A program made the translations under genes and the position numbers. A model generated the notes under the pieces. The model did not search any database, was not told the origin of the DNA, and saw nothing but the letters and a program-made list of their open reading frames with translations. Positions 15,092 to 22,882 of a stretch of DNA of 25,022 nt are shown here, in pieces (position 1 is the stretch's first letter; each line of letters opens with the position of its first letter). The stretch comes from a virus. The stretch covers positions 1-25,022 of the IMG/VR virus record IMGVR_UViG_3300032289_001881. The stretch is one strand, 5' to 3'.

Positions 15092-15216
15092 AACGACGTA
15101 TCCTGAAACAGTTACTCGCTAATATTAAGCGATTAGAGAAAGAGAACCATGCCTTGAGAGTCTATTCTCAAAGCTTAGAGAACAGTGTCATGTACTTCAA
15201 ATCCAAATCACAATGA
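15088..15216 (+). CDS. Tiny basic coiled-coil protein, 42 aa
   Basis: A short gene bounded by ATGA overlaps at both ends: its start overlaps the helicase stop and its stop overlaps the next start. That double coupling is strong support despite the small size. The product begins MKRRILKQLLANIKRLEKEN, is basic and helical, with a heptad-like leucine/isoleucine pattern over about residues 5-35. Function unknown; it may bind the helicase encoded just before it. Confidence 0.7.
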   Translation: MKRRILKQLLANIKRLEKENHALRVYSQSLENSVMYFKSKSQ

Positions 15217-15422
15217 TTCAAATTGGAGACCGGGTTATTCACAAAAGAAGCGGACGGCGATTAGTTGTTATTTCCACCGATGTAAGTAGGTGCGAGGTAG
15301 CACTGATCATTGATGGTCGCGTAACGGAAACCTATTCGTACTTGTACGAAGAGTTGATTCCAGAGAAGATTGATGAATCCCATGACTTGGGAGATGTTTC
15401 TGACAGCGAAATTCAAAACTAA
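15213..15422 (+). CDS. Small SH3/KOW-like protein, 69 aa
   Basis: The start MIQIGDRVIHKRSGRRLVVIS has the small-barrel pattern of KOW/SH3-like domains, where a basic loop follows GDRV. ELIPEKIDE continues as an acidic tail. I cannot name a family. It is coupled to the tiny gene before it by ATGA. Confidence 0.7.
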   Translation: MIQIGDRVIHKRSGRRLVVISTDVSRCEVALIIDGRVTETYSYLYEELIPEKIDESHDLGDVSDSEIQN

Positions 15423-15423
15423 T

Positions 15424-15525
15424 ATGGATGCTTTGTCTATTGGAGTATTGGCTTTTATGCTATTGTTCGTAATTCTTTCATTAACCAACATCAACGATGA
15501 TGATTTTGATCGTTTTGTTCCTTGA
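15424..15525 (+). CDS. Tiny single-pass membrane protein, 33 aa
   Basis: It starts 1 nt after the preceding stop (TAATATGG) and reads MDALSIGVLAFMLLFVILSL, then TNINDDDFDRFVP. Residues 4-20 make one transmembrane segment and the tail is acidic. It overlaps the next small membrane protein gene by 29 nt in another frame. Very small hydrophobic phage proteins include holins, spanin-like and regulatory peptides, but no specific assignment is possible. Confidence 0.5.
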   Translation: MDALSIGVLAFMLLFVILSLTNINDDDFDRFVP

Positions 15526-15721
15526 GCGACTGGTAGTTGCTCTTCGTATGTTAAACGGTGAGTATGCCACCAAGACACTTTTCTGGGCACATTTACTGAT
15601 TCCGTTCTTTGCTACGGGAACGGATTTCTTTATCTTTGTATCGAACACCCTTTTCCTATTGAAACAGTCAAGAAAGGGCGTTGTAGAGTTTATTAAACAC
15701 ACGTACAATCAAATGCGTTAA
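15497..15721 (+). CDS. Small membrane protein, 74 aa
   Basis: Residues 2-17 (MILIVLFLERLVVALR) and 27-54 (TLFWAHLLIPFFATGTDFFIFVSNTLFL) are hydrophobic, consistent with one or two membrane segments. The C-terminus is basic (KQSRKGVVEF). A holin is possible in principle, because a wall hydrolase gene lies about 4 kb upstream, but size and topology alone cannot show it. A second ATG stands at 15500. It ends 2 nt before the Sak4-like gene. Confidence 0.6.
   Translation: MMILIVLFLERLVVALRMLNGEYATKTLFWAHLLIPFFATGTDFFIFVSNTLFLLKQSRKGVVEFIKHTYNQMR
15608..15638 (+). promoter_or_regulatory. Candidate Bacteroides-type promoter inside a gene
   Basis: TTTG (15608-15611), a 19-bp spacer and TATCTTTG (15631-15638) fit the consensus. 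It lies inside the small membrane protein gene, about 85 bp before the Sak4-like gene. Coding sequence often makes TAnnTTTG by chance, so this is a weak call. Confidence 0.25.
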
Positions 15722-15723
15722 TC

Positions 15724-16398
15724 ATGGCTACATCCATTGCAATTGTAGGTCACTCCGGTACCGGTAAGTCCACCTCTATCCTTCCCAATCCTGACCTGGG
15801 GATTAAAGGTCTGGATCCCCAAAAGACAGTTATTATCAACGTTGCGGAAAAGCCGCTGCCGACAAAAGGTTGGCGTAAAATGGTTCCTGAGAAGCACATC
15901 TTTCAGACTTCCAAGGTTTCCGAGATTGTTCCGTTGATCGAGAAGATCGGTGCCGGGGAAAACATTGAAGCTGTTGTCATTGACGATGCTCAGTACATCA
16001 TGGCCTTCGAGTATTTCGAGAGAGCTAAGGAGAACGGTTTTGGTAAGTTTACCGATATTGCGCAGAACATCACCAAGGTAATTACGGCTGTTCGTAGAAT
16101 CAAACGCAACATCCACGTATTCTTCCTTTGGCATCCGGAACGCAACGAGATTGGTGAGCTGAAGATGAAGACCGTCGGTAAACTGGTTGACACTGCTCTT
16201 ACTCTGGAGGGTTTGTTCACGACCGTTATTTACAGCGATGTAGATAAGACCGACAACGGTATTCAGTATCGGTTTGTCACCAACCATGACGGTAGATACC
16301 CGGCCAAGAGTCCCCAAGGTATGTTTCCAAGTTTGTACATCAAGAACGACCTCGGTTATGTAGTTGAGTGTACTCGTAAGTTTGACGACGGGGAGTAA
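15724..16398 (+). CDS. Sak4-like RecA-type ATPase
   Basis: A P-loop protein of the AAA_24/Sak4 kind: Walker A GHSGTGKS (9-16), Walker B AVVIDDAQY (83-91). VFFLWHPE (132-139) stands where the sensor strand would be expected. It is a single RecA-core domain of 224 aa with no extra domain. In the family, Sak4 proteins promote single-strand annealing and recombination and are helped by a cognate SSB. Here an SSB-like gene with acidic tail follows directly, which supports the assignment. Confidence 0.8.
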   Translation: MATSIAIVGHSGTGKSTSILPNPDLGIKGLDPQKTVIINVAEKPLPTKGWRKMVPEKHIFQTSKVSEIVPLIEKIGAGENIEAVVIDDAQYIMAFEYFERAKENGFGKFTDIAQNITKVITAVRRIKRNIHVFFLWHPERNEIGELKMKTVGKLVDTALTLEGLFTTVIYSDVDKTDNGIQYRFVTNHDGRYPAKSPQGMFPSLYIKNDLGYVVECTRKFDDGE

Positions 16399-16454
16399 CT
16401 ATATCTCCCAAATAGAGTTCATAGAGTTTTTATTATTTCCAAATTATTTTTATC

Positions 16455-17174
16455 ATGGCAGTCAATTTTAGCAACTTCAACGGTCTGAACAGAACCATCA
16501 GCAACAATAAGACGATGAAATTCAAGAATTGTGTTGCTGACACACGTCAATCTTCCAAAGGTACTACCTACAGCGTGTTCGAGGTAGAATTGGATTATGC
16601 ACCAGCTCAAGAGTACACCAAGAAGCTCCGTCAGTTTATCCCTGGAGAGGATGCCAACGAGAACAAGGTGCGCATCTTCACCAGTAACATCAACCAGTTT
16701 GCGATTGCCGCTATGGGTAAAGAGAAGTTTGCGGCTGTTGTGGGTGAAGCTACGTCCAAGAAGACGATGAACAACCTGGAGTATGCTACCTTTATCGCTG
16801 AACTGGTGCGTAAGCACACCAAAGTCGGTCAAGATGTGGAGCTGTTCCAAGTGTATTGCCCCAAGGACGGTGACGGTAGATACCACAACTGGTCTAAGAC
16901 GGACGGCTTTACGGTCAACCGCAGCAAGGTGTCGGACTCTGATGTGCTGTTCGACGGTGCTAAGGATGATAAAATCTATCGTTGTATCCCCCAAGATGTC
17001 ACCTACACCGGTACGTTCTATCGTTTCAACGGTGATGACAAAGTAGTGTTCGAGGAGTCTCCCAAGGCTGCTGCTTTCCGTGAACTCGCTCAAAAGCGTA
17101 TGGAACAAGCGCAGAACAATGATGCCCCTTCTTCCACGCCGTCCACGTCGATTGATACCGACAACGATTGGTAA
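16455..17174 (+). CDS. Large SSB-like protein with acidic tip, 239 aa
   Basis: The order of a core domain, a Ser/Thr/Pro linker (DAPSSTPSTSIDTD) and an acidic end with a terminal aromatic (TDNDW) fits a single-strand-binding protein. The core (FKNCVADTRQSSKGTTYSVFEVELDY and VELFQVYCPKDG) looks beta-rich and OB-like. It lies between the Sak4-like ATPase and the primase. I infer single-strand binding in recombination or replication. ATG start after an A/T-rich leader ending ATTTTTATC. Confidence 0.65.
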   Translation: MAVNFSNFNGLNRTISNNKTMKFKNCVADTRQSSKGTTYSVFEVELDYAPAQEYTKKLRQFIPGEDANENKVRIFTSNINQFAIAAMGKEKFAAVVGEATSKKTMNNLEYATFIAELVRKHTKVGQDVELFQVYCPKDGDGRYHNWSKTDGFTVNRSKVSDSDVLFDGAKDDKIYRCIPQDVTYTGTFYRFNGDDKVVFEESPKAAAFRELAQKRMEQAQNNDAPSSTPSTSIDTDNDW

Positions 17175-17189
17175 GTGGTACACAAATGG

Positions 17190-18137
17190 ATGGTTGTCGA
17201 TAGGATTGATGTCCGGCAGTTACTGTCGGAAGTAGATCAGTATGCGGCCTGGGGAAAGGTTGTCGGTAGGATTGTTGGTCCTAATGACAAGTTCACCAAT
17301 CCATTTCGGTCGGACAAGAACCCCGGTTGTACTCTTACGGAGTACGCCGGGGTAGTCCGATTAACCGACTGGGCTGATTCAACAACCCACGGTATGAACT
17401 TGGTAGATGCGTATCGAAAAGCGTTCGGACTTGGTTTTAGGGAAGCTTGTTCAGCTATTTACACAGGACATACGGGATTGATGACCGCCGCTGCAACCAC
17501 CATTAGTAAGAAAGGAAAAATCAAGAAGGAGAGTTCTTTTGTCTCGCGCAACTTTAATCGTTGGGACAAGGAGTACTGGTCAAAACGCGGTATATCAAAG
17601 TCCGATTTAGTTGACGATAGAGTAATCCCTTTGAGTAGGTTTACTATTTCAGGTGTAACCTACGAAGCACTGGAGCATACTTACGCTTTGGTGTTTCCTT
17701 CCGGACGGTTCAAGATTTACCAACCCTTTGCTGACAAAAGCATGAAGTGGTTTGGCAACATGACCAAGGAAGACTACTGGTTCATAGACGACTTTTTATC
17801 AAACGACCTAGTAATCACCAAGGGTTACAAGGAGCATCGTATCATCTACAACGTACTCAAGGACGTTTCTACGGCATCATTTAACGGCGAGGGGTATAGA
17901 CACCTGCCGGAGAAATTAGTATCCATGCTGCACCTATACAAACGCATCTGGGTACTGTACGATAGTGACGCTGCCGGGAAACAAGGCTGTTCTAAAGTAG
18001 TAGAAATGATACAAGCTTTGGGATTTGATGCGCGGTGTGTATATTTGCCACCAGACGAACCAAAGGATATTGACCTTATTATGGTTGACAAAGGAGAGAG
18101 CTATACTCGTGAACTACTAAAATCCATTTTGGTATGA
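17190..18137 (+). CDS. DNA primase with Toprim domain, no zinc-finger cysteines
   Basis: This protein makes RNA primers for replication. The N-terminal part NPFRSDKNPGCTLTEYAG (37-54) follows the pattern of the CHC2-type primase zinc domain, but the metal-binding Cys/His pattern is missing. The Toprim domain shows LVITKGYKEHRII (207-219) and LYDSDAAG (256-263), with acidic metal ligands D258 and D260, and DIDLI later. The Lys in TKGYKEH takes the place of the usual Glu, as in a plasmid/phage subgroup. The ATG at 17190 is chosen over the GTG at 17175; both are in frame. The stop overlaps the next start (ATGA). Confidence 0.88.
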   Translation: MVVDRIDVRQLLSEVDQYAAWGKVVGRIVGPNDKFTNPFRSDKNPGCTLTEYAGVVRLTDWADSTTHGMNLVDAYRKAFGLGFREACSAIYTGHTGLMTAAATTISKKGKIKKESSFVSRNFNRWDKEYWSKRGISKSDLVDDRVIPLSRFTISGVTYEALEHTYALVFPSGRFKIYQPFADKSMKWFGNMTKEDYWFIDDFLSNDLVITKGYKEHRIIYNVLKDVSTASFNGEGYRHLPEKLVSMLHLYKRIWVLYDSDAAGKQGCSKVVEMIQALGFDARCVYLPPDEPKDIDLIMVDKGESYTRELLKSILV

Positions 18138-18361
18138 GAAGATGTAGAACATGCGGAGAGTTTATGCATCAAGGTTACTACATAGAGGGTAACTGGTATT
18201 GTAGTGATCCTTGTGCTACCGATCCAGAAGTCGGCAACCAACAGTTGTTTAATGATCTTCAAGAAACTGGTCCTTGGGATGAGGCGTACTGGTCAACGGT
18301 CGTTGAGGATGAGGAGTGGGATGAGGAGGAAGAATTTGATGACGAAGAAGACGACTATTAA
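18134..18361 (+). CDS. Small zinc-ribbon protein with acidic tail, 75 aa
   Basis: C4 and C7 (CRTC), then C23 and C27 (CSDPC), form a compact four-cysteine zinc site. The C-terminal 25 residues are almost all Asp and Glu. It is coupled to the primase by ATGA and to the next gene by a 1-nt overlap. Because the primase has lost its zinc cysteines, a partner role is tempting, but it is only a guess from position. Confidence 0.75.
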   Translation: MRRCRTCGEFMHQGYYIEGNWYCSDPCATDPEVGNQQLFNDLQETGPWDEAYWSTVVEDEEWDEEEEFDDEEDDY

Positions 18362-19023
18362 TGGCTTACCTATTGGCTAATGTACCGCCGGTTGAAGTGT
18401 ACATCCGCAAGGAGTTTCTGTTGGACTTCCAAGAGGATAACGGTAAGCTGTTGGGAGTAGGTGAGTATGAGCCGGGGCACTGGATAACTACCAAGTCTAT
18501 CCCAAACCAAGCTTTGTACTTTGAAACGCTTATACATGAGTATGGAGCGTTGTACGACAAACTTCCCCTTCATGCTTTTGTGTGGAGGACGGACGTAAAG
18601 GTAGAAGAGCTATTGCCTCTTGATTACTTACAGCTTTGGGATTGTTTCTCATACAACATCGCCGTTATCCACAAGGAGAGATTGCGGAACGCCCGGTGTA
18701 AAGTAATGCTCAAAGACAGAAGTTTCATGTATGGGTACTACATGTTCACGATTGATTCGTGTGCATCAGATCCGGGTGAACTGGATGTTTCATGGGCAGA
18801 AACACCAAATGAACACAAGAGCTTCAACATTATCCGTCTTGACAACGGACAGTTTGCAGCTCAACCGAACAACCGGGTGTTGTTTATGCACCAGTCACAG
18901 ACACCGAGCGAATTGCTCAAAGTTCCTTATTTTAGGTTCTCCACCAAAAAGTGGGTATGCGAGAACCAAGACAGATGGTCTGCTGCCAAAGCAAAAGACT
19001 TTTGCTACACAGAGATTGATTAA
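18361..19023 (+). CDS. Conserved phage hypothetical, 220 aa
   Basis: The text KSIPNQALYFETLIHEYGALYDKLP, HAFVWR and LPLDYLQLWDCFSYNIAVI resembles a family widespread in tailed phages with no known function. No catalytic motif is apparent. A later part, MYGYYMFTIDSC, looks like a buried beta region. The start overlaps the previous stop by 1 nt. Confidence 0.8.
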   Translation: MAYLLANVPPVEVYIRKEFLLDFQEDNGKLLGVGEYEPGHWITTKSIPNQALYFETLIHEYGALYDKLPLHAFVWRTDVKVEELLPLDYLQLWDCFSYNIAVIHKERLRNARCKVMLKDRSFMYGYYMFTIDSCASDPGELDVSWAETPNEHKSFNIIRLDNGQFAAQPNNRVLFMHQSQTPSELLKVPYFRFSTKKWVCENQDRWSAAKAKDFCYTEID

Positions 19024-19041
19024 CCATTAAACCACATTTTT

Positions 19042-19359
19042 ATGCTTAAAGGAATCTTGTTCAGAATCTTTCGGATGTTCTTTGCTCAACTCACCTGGAA
19101 AGATGAGTCCAGTCCCGAAGATTATTTCATCTGCCATGTTGCCACACTGGGCAACTACTACATCACCATTGTCAATGACAAGGATGAACCTAACTGGAGG
19201 ATCTACTTCGAGCTTTGTTCTGAAACTGAGTTCTTAAACATGGAACAGTGGCGTATTGACGATGGAAGCATTGACGTAAATGATCTTGATAAAGCAAAAA
19301 GAGTTGCTCAAGAGACTTTGGAGAACTACATCTTCAACCAATACTTCAACGTACCATGA
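19042..19359 (+). CDS. Hypothetical protein, 105 aa
   Basis: Unknown. The N-terminus (MLKGILFRIFRMFFAQL) is hydrophobic and basic, forming an amphipathic or weak membrane helix; the rest is acidic, with WRIYFELCSETEF and a helical DLDKAKRVAQETLENYIF. ATG behind an A/T-rich leader (ACATTTTT). The stop overlaps the next start (ATGA). Confidence 0.7.
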   Translation: MLKGILFRIFRMFFAQLTWKDESSPEDYFICHVATLGNYYITIVNDKDEPNWRIYFELCSETEFLNMEQWRIDDGSIDVNDLDKAKRVAQETLENYIFNQYFNVP

Positions 19360-19760
19360 GTGATTTTGGTGAAAAGGCGTACAACTTAGCTGCCAAGTAT
19401 GCTAAATTGGTTAGTCCGGAAAGTGAAGCGGCAATGATAAAGTTTATTAAAGAGTCTTATCCGGACAAAGACTTTAGCAACATTACGTCTTTCCCTCAAA
19501 TGACGTTCTTGAACGGTTACTACTACGCAAAGTTTCTGGAAAGAACCAGTAAAAAAGATTCTTTGCTTGAACATCACTTGGAGTTTCCTTTCATCGAAAT
19601 GGTACGAGAGAAAGAGTACGATCCCAAAACTCGAACGTTTACTAAAAAGATAGACCGGTTGATCAAAGAGGGAACAACCGATCCTACACTGGTCTGTTTC
19701 TTTGCCGGTATGAAAACTTACGCAAAAGTCAAACGTCGTGAATCAGCAGCAGCTAATTGA
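19356..19760 (+). CDS. Hypothetical protein, 134 aa
   Basis: Not recognised. A small helical protein with SFPQMTFLNGYYYAKFLERTSKKD in the middle and a basic C-terminus (YAKVKRRESAAAN). Its 3' end overlaps the uracil-DNA glycosylase start by 23 nt. Confidence 0.7.
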   Translation: MSDFGEKAYNLAAKYAKLVSPESEAAMIKFIKESYPDKDFSNITSFPQMTFLNGYYYAKFLERTSKKDSLLEHHLEFPFIEMVREKEYDPKTRTFTKKIDRLIKEGTTDPTLVCFFAGMKTYAKVKRRESAAAN

Positions 19761-20415
19761 ACTGGTCGGTGAGTCTTGGGCCCCTTTTCTGGAAGAAGCC
19801 CTTACTCATCCGCAGACCGCAGAAATCAAAGCTGCTTACCGAAATGCCACATCGGTATTTCCATCAAAGAGCGCAAAGGACATATTCCGAGCGTTTAAAG
19901 AAACACCCAGAGAAAAGTTGTACTGCATCATCGTCGGTCAAGACCCATATCCTAACCGGGACTTTAAGGGTAATCCCTTTGCTACCGGTATAGCGTTCGG
20001 AGTAAACGAGGATCAACAATTACCCAAGTCGTTGCAGATAATCGACCACGGCTTAAAAGAATACCGTGGAAGCGGTATATCCGATAAGACTTTGGTGCGT
20101 CCGTCCAATGACGGTATGTTGTTCCTTAATGCAGCACTAACGGTTGAGGAGAACAAGATAGGTTCTCACCAAGATGTATGGAAGCCGTTTGTTCAAAGGG
20201 TGCTGAAGACTATTACGATCAACGACGGAGTAGCAGTTGTTCGTATGGGTAAGGCAGCTCAAAAGTTTGTGGTTGATGCCAACCACGTTATTGACTGTCC
20301 TCATCCAATGGCGGACTTTTACAACCCCGGACAAGAGTTGTTTAAGTCAAGTAAAGTGTTCGAAAAACTTGACAAATGGCTGGACTTTATGTACAACAGG
20401 AAGGCGATGTGGTGA
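19738..20415 (+). CDS. ung: Uracil-DNA glycosylase, family 1
   Basis: Removes uracil from DNA in base excision repair. The water-activating loop GQDPY (67-71, D69) and LFLNAALTVE (128-137) are clear, as is MGKAAQKFV. The C-terminal loop reads HPMADFY (189-195) with the family histidine, H189. The usual loop is HPSPLS, so the leucine-intercalation part is changed. At 225 aa it is of normal length. The start is a GTG, since no in-frame ATG gives a full N-terminus. Together with ThyX and the nucleotide kinase it suggests that this phage keeps uracil out of its DNA. Confidence 0.9.
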   Translation: MNQQQLIELVGESWAPFLEEALTHPQTAEIKAAYRNATSVFPSKSAKDIFRAFKETPREKLYCIIVGQDPYPNRDFKGNPFATGIAFGVNEDQQLPKSLQIIDHGLKEYRGSGISDKTLVRPSNDGMLFLNAALTVEENKIGSHQDVWKPFVQRVLKTITINDGVAVVRMGKAAQKFVVDANHVIDCPHPMADFYNPGQELFKSSKVFEKLDKWLDFMYNRKAMW

Positions 20416-20846
20416 TTTTTGTTCCGGGAAACGTACCCAGTTTGAAGAACAGTAGGGGCGTAGGTGCATTTGGACAAAGCTTCAATTCGAAGACCGTACA
20501 AAAGTACCTGCGCTCTTTTGGTATTCGAACGTACAGTTCTAAGAACAAGAAAGTATTACTGATGAACAAAAAGACCGAGAATGATTTTGCCAAGTTGTTT
20601 GAGGGAATTACCTTTGGACAACCGCTGCATATCGGTTTTCACTTTGTCAGAGGTACACGCCACAAGTTTGATTTTACCAACATCGTACAGATTATTGCCG
20701 ACTTATTCACGGCACACGGGTTTATCGAGGATGACAACATGGATTGTTTTATTCCTTACCCGTTAGAGAGAGAGGGTACATTTTATTCTTATGACAAACA
20801 AAACCCCGGAGTATGGTTAAGATTTTCCACGGAGAAGAAGAGCTGA
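20412..20846 (+). CDS. RusA-like Holliday junction resolvase
   Basis: Cuts four-way DNA junctions. FDFTNIVQIIADLFTA (86-101) and FIEDDNM (104-110) carry the acidic active-site residues D87, D97, D107 and D108 of the RusA fold, in the variant with Thr at the second Asp of the usual PDLDN. VPGNVPSLKNSR (4-15) is the typical start. I use the GTG at 20412, because it makes the common 4-nt GTGA overlap with the UDG stop. The ATG at 20376 would add 12 residues and a 40-nt overlap. Confidence 0.85.
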   Translation: MIFVPGNVPSLKNSRGVGAFGQSFNSKTVQKYLRSFGIRTYSSKNKKVLLMNKKTENDFAKLFEGITFGQPLHIGFHFVRGTRHKFDFTNIVQIIADLFTAHGFIEDDNMDCFIPYPLEREGTFYSYDKQNPGVWLRFSTEKKS

Positions 20847-21133
20847 AATTAGAAACACCTTCTTACTACAAGACCGTTTCGATTATCAACAAAACATTTG
20901 ACAAACCAGTAACGGTAGTGTTCGAAGAAGAGCCTTGGGCAAATGTTACGTTTTGGGCATGTGTTTTTAATAGCTCTTTGATTATCAAAAAAAAGAAAGA
21001 AAACGACTTGAAGAACGGTGTTTGTTTTTCAAAAAGTTCTGCCTTAGACATAGTGCTTCAATCACCAATTCGCATTGATGTCGAAACCACTTCTACTTTT
21101 AAATCCATTACTCAATCTTTCAACGATGAGTGA
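20813..21133 (+). CDS. Hypothetical protein, 106 aa
   Basis: Unknown. It is beta-rich in the first half (TVSIINKTFDKPVTVVFEEE), with a lysine run (IIKKKKENDL) near the middle. It overlaps the RusA gene by 34 nt, and no later ATG gives a full product. The stop overlaps the next start by 8 nt. Confidence 0.6.
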   Translation: MVKIFHGEEELKLETPSYYKTVSIINKTFDKPVTVVFEEEPWANVTFWACVFNSSLIIKKKKENDLKNGVCFSKSSALDIVLQSPIRIDVETTSTFKSITQSFNDE

Positions 21134-21353
21134 TCACATTTACCGGGTACATGATGTACTCTGGGGCAACACCCATTACTTTAAGTCTTGGGAGTCTGCG
21201 TTGAAACGTGCTCACCAAGAAGCCGACGAGTTTGACGAATGGGCCAATGAAAAACTGGATAGAACAATTCATCCAGAGGCTGAAGGAAACATCTGGTTTT
21301 CAAAGAAACACTTACAGGTTGTAATCATAGAGAAAGTATTTGTGAACGATTAA
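21126..21353 (+). CDS. Small hypothetical protein, 75 aa
   Basis: The product MSDHIYRVHDVLWGNTHYFKSWESALKRAHQEAD has a small alpha/beta look, with an acidic DEFDEWANEKLD. The ATG at 21126 is chosen, not the ATG at 21075, because it makes a short 8-nt overlap with the previous stop. Function unknown. Confidence 0.7.
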   Translation: MSDHIYRVHDVLWGNTHYFKSWESALKRAHQEADEFDEWANEKLDRTIHPEAEGNIWFSKKHLQVVIIEKVFVND

Positions 21354-21363
21354 AGGCTATTTT

Positions 21364-22365
21364 ATGACAGAGCAAGAGTATCGTAAGCTACCTGCTATCA
21401 ACCAATCTACGTTGAAGCAGTATGAGCATCATTATGTTCCCCGTGAGAGTACGGATGAGAACAAGATGTACGCCGACTACGAACCGGAATATACGGTCGT
21501 AGGAAACATTGTGGACGCACAGTTAACCGGTGGTGATCCCAATGAAAAGTATGTACGGATAAGAAAAGAACCGTCGGCGGTGGTCAAGAGTATTGTGACC
21601 TACCTCAAGAACAACAACCTTTCTCTGGAGCCGGAGAACGTTCTAACGGCCCCTGATGAACCGGAGTTCGATAAGCGCATCAAGGATGTAATCAAGAGGA
21701 CAACGGCCATTATAGAGCAAGGTGCGGAGTTTTATGATGCACTGTCATCCGGTAAGATTCCTGTTGCTGAAGACTTGTGGACTTTGGCGGATACCATTGT
21801 CTTCAACATGCAAACTAAAGAATCTACCGGTCAGTTCTTCAGAAACAACAAGGGTCACTTTTACCAAGCTATTGTGGTCGGCAATCTTCAGGTCGGAGGC
21901 CTGTTGGTGAAAAATTGTAAGTGTATGATTGACATCTTGGATGTTCAAAATGGTCGCGTTACTGTCATAGATGTAAAAACCACCGGTGAGAGTACGCTGT
22001 CGTTTCCTCGTAAGATTGAACGCTACGGCTATGATTTTCAGTTGGAGTTTTACAACATGATGGTTCACCAGAATATTGTAATGAACCACTGGAATATTGA
22101 ACAACCGGATCCAAGGATGGAAGCTCTGCGTCAAAACCGTAATAGTTTGCGGATGAACACGTGTTCTTACCTTTTGGTCGAGAGTACACAAAGTCCAGGG
22201 TATCCGTTGGCGTATTGTATCAAACACGAATTTTTGGGCAATGTAATTTACCGCATCAAAAAAGCAGCGCAGAACTATCTGTACGCAAAGCGGCACCCGA
22301 ATGAGTTGTGCACCAAAAGCTTTATTGATAACGGACACATTGTTGAGTATGAACCCCAGTCATGA
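21364..22365 (+). CDS. PD-(D/E)XK exonuclease, RecE/lambda-exo-like
   Basis: A nuclease that resects double-strand ends for recombination. KCMIDILDVQNGRVTVIDVKTTG carries the metal-binding D190 and D203-V-K205, the PD-(D/E)XK signature, and YGYDFQLEFYNMM (221-233) carries the following Gln motif. VGNIVDAQL (46-54) is where the family has its conserved helix. The N-terminus AINQSTLKQYE also resembles RecE/DUF3799-type exonucleases. With the Sak4-like ATPase and RusA it forms a recombination set. Confidence 0.85.
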   Translation: MTEQEYRKLPAINQSTLKQYEHHYVPRESTDENKMYADYEPEYTVVGNIVDAQLTGGDPNEKYVRIRKEPSAVVKSIVTYLKNNNLSLEPENVLTAPDEPEFDKRIKDVIKRTTAIIEQGAEFYDALSSGKIPVAEDLWTLADTIVFNMQTKESTGQFFRNNKGHFYQAIVVGNLQVGGLLVKNCKCMIDILDVQNGRVTVIDVKTTGESTLSFPRKIERYGYDFQLEFYNMMVHQNIVMNHWNIEQPDPRMEALRQNRNSLRMNTCSYLLVESTQSPGYPLAYCIKHEFLGNVIYRIKKAAQNYLYAKRHPNELCTKSFIDNGHIVEYEPQS

Positions 22366-22882
22366 TCTTAATCGTACACACCGGTACATTGCTCCGATGT
22401 TCTTTGCCGATCTCAAGAACAGTAGATCTGAGAAGCTGTTTGCCAATCGTCAGATTGTTGAACGGCCTCGGTATTACGTTCACCAGAACCGTAAAGATGT
22501 AATAGTCTGCGTTATGAAAGTATTGGATGCAGAACGCTTTGACAGTTCCATGAAAGAGTTGAGGAATGATCCTACGTATGTATCGGACAAGATGGTCAAA
22601 GGTGATTCCTTAAGGTCAATCGTTGTACTGAAAACACCGGCATGGATTAGAATCGACAAATTCTTGGAAGGTAAGTATTCACAGATAGCCACTATCAAAA
22701 TTCAGAAGGCGTGGTTCCCAGATTCTTACCTGAGAGAATATCGAGTAATGGTCAAAGACCCAAAGCTGGTAGAAGAGATAGCAAAAGCTCTTGACGTGAA
22801 TCCGAGTATCATCGGAGAGATGGATGAAATTCCACGTTTGGAGGAAGAGGTATTTAATTATCAACCAACACCAATACCATGA
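22349..22882 (+). CDS. Hypothetical protein, 177 aa
   Basis: Not recognised. It is charged with mixed alpha/beta content; LRSIVVLKTPAWIRIDKFL and YLREYRVMVKDPKLVEEIAKAL stand out. The ATG at 22349 is used: the earlier ATG at 22301 would overlap the exonuclease by 65 nt. The overlap from 22349 is 17 nt. The stop overlaps the next start (ATGA). Confidence 0.7.
   Translation: MNPSHDLNRTHRYIAPMFFADLKNSRSEKLFANRQIVERPRYYVHQNRKDVIVCVMKVLDAERFDSSMKELRNDPTYVSDKMVKGDSLRSIVVLKTPAWIRIDKFLEGKYSQIATIKIQKAWFPDSYLREYRVMVKDPKLVEEIAKALDVNPSIIGEMDEIPRLEEEVFNYQPTPIP

Noticed and set aside
15718-17183. Long - strand ORFs (199 and 254 aa)
   Set aside because: They mirror the Sak4-like and SSB-like genes and have no start context or recognisable motif.
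19741-19764. QQLIEL near the UDG N-terminus as a clamp-binding peptide
   Set aside because: It lacks the terminal Phe and could be chance; the polymerase tail is the only convincing match.
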